A stretch of 64,000 nucleotides of DNA from Aureimonas endophytica (GTDB taxonomy: Bacteria; Pseudomonadota; Alphaproteobacteria; Rhizobiales; Rhizobiaceae), in assembly GCF_014642635.1 (NCBI RefSeq), contig NZ_BMIQ01000002.1:558001-622000 (forward strand), written 5' to 3'. Below the pieces are notes generated by a model. It was given only the letters and a program-made list of their open reading frames with translations. It had not been told where the DNA came from and searched no databases. Both the position numbers and the translations under genes were made by a program. Positions 58,401 to 64,000 of the stretch are shown here, one piece after another (within the stretch, counting starts at the first letter, position 1; each line of letters starts with the position of its first letter).

Positions 58401-61400
58401 ATTGGCGCACCGCCTCGGCCGTGATGCCCGAGCCGGAAAGATCGAAGACGGCATTCGGCTGCGCCGCCGGGCCGGTGACGCGCGCCGTGCCGGACAGCGA
58501 GCCGGCGGCCTTCAACCCGGAGACGAAGCCGTTGGCCAGCGCCACCGGCACGTCCTGCAACCGCGCCTCTAGGTCCAGCGTCTCGCCCGCCGTGCCCGTC
58601 GCCTCGACGAAGGCATTGCCGATCGTCGCCCGGCCTTGGTCGAGACGGAGCGTCGAGCCGGCATAGGAGCCGGCGAGCGCGAGCTCGATCGGCGGCACGC
58701 CGGCATCCGCCACCTCGCGCGCCGTGATGCCGGTGCCGGCAATGTCGAAGCGCGCTTCCGGCCGGGCCGGCGTTCCGGTGGCGCTCGCCCGGCCGGAGAT
58801 CGTGCCCGTCGCGTCGAGGCCGGAAACGAAGCCGTTGGCGAGCGCGACGGGGAGCTTGTCGAGCGTGGCGCGCAGATCGAGGAGATCGGCACCGACGCGG
58901 CCCTCGGCGGCGAGCGAGCCGCTGCCGAGTTCGGCGCGGGCGGTGGCGAGCGTCAGGATGCCGCCTTCGTAGCTGCCGGCGCCTTCCAGGCGGGCGGCCG
59001 GCAGCCGGCCGGCACGGGTCTGGCGGGTCTCGATCGCGTCGCCCGAGATGCGGAACCGCCCCTGCGGCGCGGCGGCGCTGCCGGAAAGATCCGCTTCGCC
59101 GGTCAGAGTGCCGGAGGCGTCGAGACCGGTGACGAAGGGATTGGCGACGGCGAGCGGCACCCGGTCGAGGACGAGGTTCAGGGCCAGCGTCGCGCCGGCC
59201 GTGCCGCCGGCGCGCAAGGAGCCGGCGCCGATGCCAAGCTCGAGCGGCGCGATCGTCGTCACGCCATTGGCGATCGTCACGCGCGCGGGGCTCTTCAGCG
59301 CCACCGCCGCGTCGCGGATGTCGGCACTCAGTCGGTCGAGCGCGACCGAGGTCTCGGTCGGGGCGATCGCCGCGACGCCGCCCGCTTCGATCGGCGCGCC
59401 ATTGGCCCGCGCCTTCAGGTCGAAGCGCGTGCCCTGTCCGGCATCCGACAGATCGATGACGAGGCCCTCCACGGCGATGCCGCCCGCCTGGAGACCGTCG
59501 GCGCGGACCGTGCCGCGCGGCAGGGGCTTGCCGAGATAGTCGGCGATGGCAAGCTTCAGGCTGGCGCCGGTCAGCGTGTTGCCGGCGGCGAGAAGCCGCG
59601 TGGAGGTGAGATCGACCGCCGCCACCGGCCGGTCGTCGCCCTCGACCTTCAGGTCGATCCGGCCCTTGAGATCGCCGCTCGCCTGCTGGAGCGCGAGGGC
59701 GGCGAGCGGCCCGACATCCTCCACCGCCACGTCGAGCCGGCCGGTTGGCACGGCGCCGGTGGTGATGGTGAGATCGCCCATGACGGTGTTCGGCCCCTGG
59801 CGGATGGCGAGATCCGAGATGCGGCGCTCGCCGGAGGGGAGAGTGGCGAGACGGGCGCCGCCGGAAAGCGGCGCGCCGTCGAGCGTGCCGGAGATTTCGA
59901 CCTTGCCGGCGGCATTGGCGCCGGTGAAGGTGCCGCGCGCCGAGGCGCGCAGATCGGCGAGCTCGCGGCCGTTGACCCTGAGGCCCTGGCTGTCGAGCAT
60001 CAGATCGACATCCGGCGCGGCGGACGGGCCCTTGGCCTGAAGCGCGAAATCGGCCTTGCCGCTGACGGCGGCCTTGTCCGATTGCGGCACGTCGACCGTG
60101 CCCTTCACATCCGCCTCGACCGTGCCGTCGCCGAGCCGCGCGGAGCCGGCGATCGTCAGGCCGCTGCCTTTGACGCTGAGATCCTGGGCGGCCAGCGTGC
60201 CGTTGGCGTCGCGCAGGACGCGGCCGGACAGGGCGGTGCGCTCGCCGGCGAGCGGCACGAGGGCCGCGGACAGCGCCAGCGTCTGGAAGTCGCTGGTGAG
60301 CGTCAGGTCGAAGGTCGAGAAGTCGAGTGCCGCCGTGCCCTTGATCCCTGCCGTCGCGGCGCCGGTGGTGATGCGCCCATTCGTCAGGCTCAGGCTGTTG
60401 GACCCAAGCGCACCGTCCGCCGCGATCGCGACGCGCCCCTGCGTGAAGCGGGCGCCGACGCCTTCCGGCATCGCCACCGAGGCGGCCTGGGCTTCGACCT
60501 GCAGGGGGCCGGCGAGATTCGAGAGGTCGAAGCCGCGTGTCGTCAGTGCCAGCGTCAGGTCGCGCGCTGCATAAGACCCGTAGCCGGCCTGCGGCAGATT
60601 GGCCGAAAGGTCGATATTGGCGGCGGCGAGCGCGCCGGCGAGCTTGCCCTGGAGGCGGGCGACGTCGATCACCGTCTGGCCGGTGCCCGAGCCGAAGCGT
60701 AGCGGCACCGCGCCGCCATCCGGCGCGTCGAGGGCGAGGTCGAGCACGGTCTGCGGCCCGGCGCGGTCGAGCGTGCCGGTGGCCCGCAGCCGCACCGCCT
60801 GGCTGGCGAGCTGCGCCTCGTCGATGCCGAGAACGCCGTCCGGCCGGACGAGCACGTTGGCGTCGAGCTGCGCCCCGCCGCGCAGATAGGGCCGGGCGAT
60901 CTCCGGCGCGAAGCGCTCGGCGGCGACGCGCAAGGAGGCCGAGACGCGCCGGCCCTCGGGCGTGTCGCCGACTCGCGCCGTCAGCATCGCGGCATTCTCG
61001 CCGCCGACATCGAGCGCGCCATTGGCCATGAAGTCGCTGAGCGGCCCGGCGCCGTCGATGGTCAGCTGCACCGGCGGCGCGCCGGGCAGTTTCAGGAGCG
61101 TCGCGACGAGCCCGCCGGCCGGCTCGCTGGCCGCGACCTTCACGTCCAGCCGATTGTCCGCCGGGGCGAAGAGAATATTGGCCGAAACGCGCCCCGGCTG
61201 GTCGAGCCGCTCGATGTCGAGATTCGTCTCCAGCCGCGTCGGATCGGCGGCGAGCACGAGCTTGGCATTCATCGACAGGCGCGCCCGCGTGCCGGCGATC
61301 GCCTCGCCGAGCACGAATTCGGTGATGGCGAGGCGCTGGATGTCGGCGGTGATGTTGGGCAGGCCGCCGCCGGATTGCGCCTGATCCTTCGGCGAGGGCG

Positions 61401-61737
61401 GCAGTTCGGGCAGGCGCTCCAGCACGATCTGCCCGGCCGTCAGCGACTGGACGGAGACGTTGGAGCGCACGATCGCCAGCGGCGACCAGTCCATGGCGAG
61501 GTCGCGGGCGGTGAGGAAGGTGCCCTTCGGATCGGCGACCGTGACGCTCGCGATGCGCAGGTTGCCCGACAGCGCGCCGGACAGGCCGTCGATCTTCACC
61601 TTCAGCGAATCGGTCGAGACGAGATTCTCGATCTGCCGCGCGATGAATTCCTGCGCGCCCGCCCGCTCCATGCCGAGGCCGGTAAAGGCGAGGCAGAACA
61701 GGAGAAGGGCGAGGACGGGGCGGAAGGCGCGCATCAT
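55471..61737 (-). CDS. tamB: TamB: inner-membrane-anchored translocation/lipid-transport protein, repeat-expanded
   Basis: The protein is about 2,088 residues, clearly longer than E. coli TamB (about 1,259). An N-terminal anchor (FRPVLALLLFCLAFTGLG) leads into an AsmA-like beta-helical body that ends with the TamB/DUF490 domain (RGRGLDVQMGGSLRIQGSA; FSSSPALPQDEVLARLIFNQG; GKYLNDRTYLGVD). The middle contains eight tandem copies of a ~101-residue unit and a degenerate ninth. With TamA it spans the periplasm; roles in autotransporter assembly and phospholipid transport are known from other species. It starts just downstream of the tamA stop (1-base gap). The start at 61737 precedes the signal anchor; ATG at 61734 is also possible. 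Confidence 0.93.
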   Translation of the reverse strand: MMRAFRPVLALLLFCLAFTGLGMERAGAQEFIARQIENLVSTDSLKVKIDGLSGALSGNLRIASVTVADPKGTFLTARDLAMDWSPLAIVRSNVSVQSLTAGQIVLERLPELPPSPKDQAQSGGGLPNITADIQRLAITEFVLGEAIAGTRARLSMNAKLVLAADPTRLETNLDIERLDQPGRVSANILFAPADNRLDVKVAASEPAGGLVATLLKLPGAPPVQLTIDGAGPLSDFMANGALDVGGENAAMLTARVGDTPEGRRVSASLRVAAERFAPEIARPYLRGGAQLDANVLVRPDGVLGIDEAQLASQAVRLRATGTLDRAGPQTVLDLALDAPDGGAVPLRFGSGTGQTVIDVARLQGKLAGALAAANIDLSANLPQAGYGSYAARDLTLALTTRGFDLSNLAGPLQVEAQAASVAMPEGVGARFTQGRVAIAADGALGSNSLSLTNGRITTGAATAGIKGTAALDFSTFDLTLTSDFQTLALSAALVPLAGERTALSGRVLRDANGTLAAQDLSVKGSGLTIAGSARLGDGTVEADVKGTVDVPQSDKAAVSGKADFALQAKGPSAAPDVDLMLDSQGLRVNGRELADLRASARGTFTGANAAGKVEISGTLDGAPLSGGARLATLPSGERRISDLAIRQGPNTVMGDLTITTGAVPTGRLDVAVEDVGPLAALALQQASGDLKGRIDLKVEGDDRPVAAVDLTSTRLLAAGNTLTGASLKLAIADYLGKPLPRGTVRADGLQAGGIAVEGLVIDLSDAGQGTRFDLKARANGAPIEAGGVAAIAPTETSVALDRLSADIRDAAVALKSPARVTIANGVTTIAPLELGIGAGSLRAGGTAGATLALNLVLDRVPLAVANPFVTGLDASGTLTGEADLSGSAAAPQGRFRISGDAIETRQTRAGRLPAARLEGAGSYEGGILTLATARAELGSGSLAAEGRVGADLLDLRATLDKLPVALANGFVSGLDATGTISGRASATGTPARPEARFDIAGTGITAREVADAGVPPIELALAGSYAGSTLRLDQGRATIGNAFVEATGTAGETLDLEARLQDVPVALANGFVSGLKAAGSLSGTARVTGPAAQPNAVFDLSGSGITAEAVRQSGIAPGQLRLAGRFAEGTADLETAVLDFGEASLRASGKVGRVLDLDVQLGRFPVGLANAFVPGLEARGTLSGEAMAKGTLQDPNATFNLTGRDITAERIRASGIAPLTLDIAGRVANKTATIERGRLATGDAFLDLTGTAGEVVDLKLDIQRLPVGLANAFVPNLNAAGTLSGTARATGSLADPQANFELSGAGLTTRQLKAASLKPATLDVAGRYAQGSAEIASGQVAIGGGTLGLSGTVGRRLDLDLALDDLPVALANGFVEGLGASGRLSGSAKASGSLAAPEATFEIEGRSITTEKAKAAKLPLLSLDLSGRYADGTAEIGTARIAAGQGTIEAKGSVGQRLSIDATLARVPVALANAFVADLGVEGTLSGTARAEGSLSAPSARFDLRAETVSTRQTRAARTPALNAVAAGRFENGNVEIETGRVTVGGGVVELTGRAGRELDLDVAIRNLPASLASAAASGIDPTGTINGSARATGPAADPQARFDLNVAGLTLAQTRDAGIGPLAIRANGEFANKVLRLDTVLSGGGGLDFRANGTVGLAGTPDFDLRANGTAPLALANRILAEGGRSAQGTVRVDVAVTGTAAAPNVNGTISTAGASFTDTGANVSVRNIATTITLSGQTATISSFRANLAAGGTITAGGTLGLSNGFPADLSIRVADGRYADGELVAARLDAALTITGQLTGTPRLAGSIDVKRMDILVPSRFPTSLARIDVTRRNAPPRVAKQQRELFPPRKAGGGGGGIDLDIAFNAPSEIFVRGRGLDVQMGGSLRIQGSAAAPSITGGFDLTRGRLVILNKRLDFQSGRLGFTGGLIPLLDFVATSDSGDVTVNVTVTGPANDPSFSFSSSPALPQDEVLARLIFNQGTTNLSPLQIAQLAEAAAQLAGVGGSTGLLENLRSQIGVDDLDLRTTADGQTAVGVGKYLNDRTYLGVDSTGRASINIDIGKGLKASGAVTAKGGGEVGIFYEHEY
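56724..59160 (-). repeat. Eight tandem ~303-bp coding repeats within tamB
   Basis: The encoded units are about 101 residues each and start with (V/L)PVALANxFVxGLxAxGTLSG. The unit starts read VPLAVANPFV, LPVALANGFV, VPVALANGFV, FPVGLANAFV, LPVGLANAFV, LPVALANGFV, VPVALANAFV and LPASLASAAA. A degenerate copy (APLALANRIL) continues from 56723 downward. Copies differ in detail, so the duplication is not very recent, but the periodicity is unmistakable. Each unit probably adds a rung group to the periplasmic beta-groove. Confidence 0.85.
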
Positions 61738-61738
61738 G

Positions 61739-63730
61739 TCAGAAAGCCTGTCCGATGCCGGCATAGATCTGGAAGCTCTGGTCGCGGTCGCTCGGCTGGG
61801 CGGGGAAGCCGACATCCACCCGGATCGGGCCGAAGCTCGTGAGATAGCGCGCGCCGATGCCGTAGCCGATCTTGAAGTTCGAGAAATCGGGCACGATGTC
61901 GGTGCCGACCGTGCCGGCATCGACGAAGGGCACGATCTGGATGTTCTCCGTCACGCCGATGCGGAATTCGAGATTGGCCTCGAACAGCGACAGGCCGCCC
62001 TTCGGCGTGTCGTTGAAGGAGGGATCGCCGGTCGGCCCCGTGACGTTCGGAAAGAACGGGCCGATCGTCTGGAACTGGTAGCCGCGCACCGAGCCGCCGC
62101 CGCCGGCATAGAAGCGCCGGTCGTTCGGGATGTCGAGAAGGTCGCCGCCGAGGATCGAGCCGATGCCGAGCCGGCCGGCGAGGATGAAGCGGTTGTTCTC
62201 GGTCAGCGACAGATAGGTCGAGGCCTCCGCCTCGGTCTTGATGAAGGGCACGCCGCCCTGGATCTCGTAGGAGGGCTCGGCGGTGAGCTTGGCGAGGAGG
62301 CCCTTCGTCGGGTTCAGCTTGTTGTCGCGCCCGTCGAACGTATAGGTGATCGGCACGGAGGCGATGAGATATTCGGCATCGCCCAGATAGTCGGTGATCG
62401 TCTCGTATTCGCCGCGCAGCCGCGCTTCCAGCGTCTGGCGCTCGTCGATCGCGTATTGCACGCCGCTCGTCACCGCGAAGGAATTGCGGTCATAGGCGAG
62501 GGGATGCTCGCTCACCGCCTCCAGCGAGCCGACATAGACCGAGTCCGGCCCGAGGACGCCCGGCTTCTTGAAGACCAGCGAGGCCTTGTAGTCGAGATCC
62601 TCGGTGTTGCGCACCGTGTCGCTGTCCGAGAGGCTCGCGCCGATGCGCGACACGGAGGCGTCGAGCCGCAGGCTTTCCGCCCGGCCGAAGAGGTTGCGAT
62701 TGCCGATATAGCCGGAAATGCCGGCGCCGTCGGTGTTCGAATAGGTGGCGCCGATGCCGTAATAGTTGAACTTGCGCTCGGCGAGATCGACCTCGACCGG
62801 CAGCGTGCCGTCCTCCTGCTGCGCCTTGCCCTCCTTCACGCTGACGGAGGAGAAGACGTCGAGCTTCACCAGCCGCTCGCGCGCCTTCTTGAGATCGGCG
62901 GGCGAGAAGATCGCGCCCTTCTCGATGCCGGTCATATAGGCGACGAAGCCGGGATCGACGGCCTTGGTGCCGTCCACGAAGATGTCGCCGAAGGGCACCG
63001 TCTCGCCGGGCGAGACGGCGAGCCGGTAGTCCAGGCGATGCGTCGCGGAATCCGCCACCACGTCGCGCGTCGTGATCGCGACGAAGGGCCGCCCCTCGTT
63101 GCGCAGCGCCTCCAGGAGCTTGGCCTCCTGGTCGAGGATGCGGGTCGAGGCGGCCGAGGAGCCGGGCGCCAGATCGTAGGCCTTCGGGTCGATCGGCACG
63201 CCGTTCGCCCGGATATCGACATTGCCGATGGTGAAGGGCTGGCCCGGCTCGACGATGATCTGCACCGGCACGGGGCGCGAGGTGTCGAAGCTCGCGTCCG
63301 GGGCCAGCGTCGCGATGTCGCGCCCCTCGATCAGGATGGTGACGAGCCCGTCATAGCGCGCGTTCTCGTAGAGCGCCGCGACGAGGCGCTTGCGGTCGGT
63401 CTTGGCCTTCGACAGGAGGCCGAGCGAGCCGGAGACCGGCTGCTTCTCGTCGGTGACGAGCGAGGAGGCTTGGTTCAGCGCCTTGGAAAGATTCTCGTCC
63501 GCCGGCGTCACCGACAGCGTGACCGTATAGTTGATCGGGTCGATCACGCCGACGTTCGGGTCCTTCGGGTCCTCGAACAGCTTGAGGCCGAAGATCTCCA
63601 GAGCCTCTGCCGGCCAGGGCGCGGCGCCGGCAAGCGCCGCCGCCAGAAGGGCGGCCCGGCCGAGCGCGCCGATCCGGCGGCCCGCGGTTTTCGGGTGACG
63701 GGAACGCCCCCGATCGGCTGCCGCTGTCAA
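61739..63730 (-). CDS. tamA: TamA: outer-membrane BamA-family protein
   Basis: The 663-residue protein has a hydrophobic export signal (ALLAAALAGAAPWPAEA), POTRA-type domains up to about residue 300 and a C-terminal 16-strand barrel. The barrel includes the surface-antigen motif GGGGSVRGYQFQTIGP (the conserved VRGY lid-lock, about 554–569) and ends in a C-terminal Phe as outer-membrane proteins do. TamA works with TamB. The start is a TTG preceded by GGAG at 7-base spacing; no better start precedes the signal peptide. Confidence 0.92.
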   Translation of the reverse strand: MTAAADRGRSRHPKTAGRRIGALGRAALLAAALAGAAPWPAEALEIFGLKLFEDPKDPNVGVIDPINYTVTLSVTPADENLSKALNQASSLVTDEKQPVSGSLGLLSKAKTDRKRLVAALYENARYDGLVTILIEGRDIATLAPDASFDTSRPVPVQIIVEPGQPFTIGNVDIRANGVPIDPKAYDLAPGSSAASTRILDQEAKLLEALRNEGRPFVAITTRDVVADSATHRLDYRLAVSPGETVPFGDIFVDGTKAVDPGFVAYMTGIEKGAIFSPADLKKARERLVKLDVFSSVSVKEGKAQQEDGTLPVEVDLAERKFNYYGIGATYSNTDGAGISGYIGNRNLFGRAESLRLDASVSRIGASLSDSDTVRNTEDLDYKASLVFKKPGVLGPDSVYVGSLEAVSEHPLAYDRNSFAVTSGVQYAIDERQTLEARLRGEYETITDYLGDAEYLIASVPITYTFDGRDNKLNPTKGLLAKLTAEPSYEIQGGVPFIKTEAEASTYLSLTENNRFILAGRLGIGSILGGDLLDIPNDRRFYAGGGGSVRGYQFQTIGPFFPNVTGPTGDPSFNDTPKGGLSLFEANLEFRIGVTENIQIVPFVDAGTVGTDIVPDFSNFKIGYGIGARYLTSFGPIRVDVGFPAQPSDRDQSFQIYAGIGQAF

Positions 63731-64000
63731 ACGCTCACTCCGGCCATGCCGTCAGTTCCATCCCTCGGACGCCGGATTCGCGAGGGCGGGGCCACTGTTC
63801 CAGCCGCCGCGCCTGCGGGTCGGCTGGAAAGATGCCCGAAAATCCTGCCGGAACAACACGGCAAGCTTGTCGCAGCCTGACATTCGCGTCATCGCCGGAC
63901 GATTCCGCGACGCCCTGTGCCCCGCCCGTCACAGGTCGTGGCGGGGGCAAGGCGCGATATCCAAATGGATATTGCGACTGGAATCGTTCTAAAAACCGCT
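63731..64000. other. Intergenic region at right edge
   Basis: No credible gene is seen in the final 270 bases. The region becomes AT-richer toward the edge and contains an ATATCC/GGATAT inverted repeat around 63957–63972 and an Irr-box-like element. It is probably the upstream region of tamA on the left and of an unseen gene on the right. Confidence 0.45.
63977..63993 (+). promoter_or_regulatory. Irr-box / iron-control-element-like sequence
   Basis: ACTGGAA-TCG-TTCTAAA fits the rhizobial iron control element pattern TTTAGAA-NNN-TTCTAAA at 11 of 14 specified positions, with a perfect right half. In rhizobia Irr binds such elements under iron limitation. The controlled gene would lie to the right of the window. 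Confidence 0.4.

Noticed and set aside
61460-63880. 806-codon plus-strand frame opposite tamA
   Set aside because: Antisense shadow with Asp/Arg/Gly/Ala bias and no recognisable domain; tamA on the minus strand has full family features.

Overview
This high-GC window carries housekeeping gene neighbourhoods typical of Alphaproteobacteria, order Hyphomicrobiales (rhizobia and relatives). Pointers are a CIRCE-controlled groESL, the pmbA–cysQ–DUF4170–DUF374–waaA–lpxK lipid A block, the HAD(TIGR01459)–ribF–ileS block, the paired M16 proteases, tamAB and a glgP/glgC/glgA/pgm/glgX glycogen cluster. An Aurantimonadaceae-type organism is my guess and cannot be settled here. No prophage, insertion sequence, CRISPR array, tRNA or rRNA was seen. 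This is mostly core chromosome with small accessory insertions.

Layout. 1–306 is the start of a PAS-type sensor protein running off the left edge. 307–967 has no protein gene but holds, on the minus strand, a four-hairpin small RNA whose loops all carry a CCUCC-type anti-Shine-Dalgarno motif. 968–3700 is a short set with a DHH phosphoesterase coupled to the UV endonuclease UvsE, then a sugar acetyltransferase. 3851–6449 has a membrane diguanylate cyclase, a broken VapC-like toxin and a stress-type SDR. 6850–10884 is a complete cyoABCD quinol oxidase operon. 11088–12896 is a GH15 glucoamylase-type enzyme, convergent with glycolate oxidase genes glcD and glcE, which have a Uma2-family gene between them. 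16377–18574 holds small genes (GFA, LysE, an acidic 70-residue protein, a PPP phosphatase). 18631–20851 is groESL with CIRCE, promoter and terminator.

21103–27051 is HAD–ribF–ileS–lipoprotein; ileS has an odd AT-leaning inserted patch. 27059–30113 has tadA, a pseudouridine synthase with long disordered tails, and rsmD. 30223–33889 is the M16 pair plus a patatin lipase. 33893–40979 runs from topoisomerase IB through the pmbA-to-lpxK operon. 40990–43742 has DUF2093, mutL, DUF2442 and what looks like a decayed DUF4160 partner.

43862–54604 is a minus-strand operon pgi–glgP–glgC–glgA–pgm–glgX for glycogen synthesis and breakdown, without the branching enzyme glgB. 54823–55454 holds two tandem paralogous lipoproteins. 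55471–63730 is tamA–tamB; TamB is about 2,088 residues and contains eight tandem ~101-residue repeats. The right edge (63731–64000) has no gene but ends in a sequence resembling the rhizobial Irr-box (iron control element).

How the genes fit together: outer membrane building (lpxK, waaA, DUF374, tamAB), carbon storage (glg operon, GH15, pgi), aerobic respiration (cyo), protein folding (groESL) and translation quality (ileS, tadA, rsmD, pseudouridine synthase) dominate. The most unusual items are the anti-SD small RNA, the UvsE–DHH pair, the ileS patch, the repeat-expanded TamB and the glgB-less glycogen cluster.
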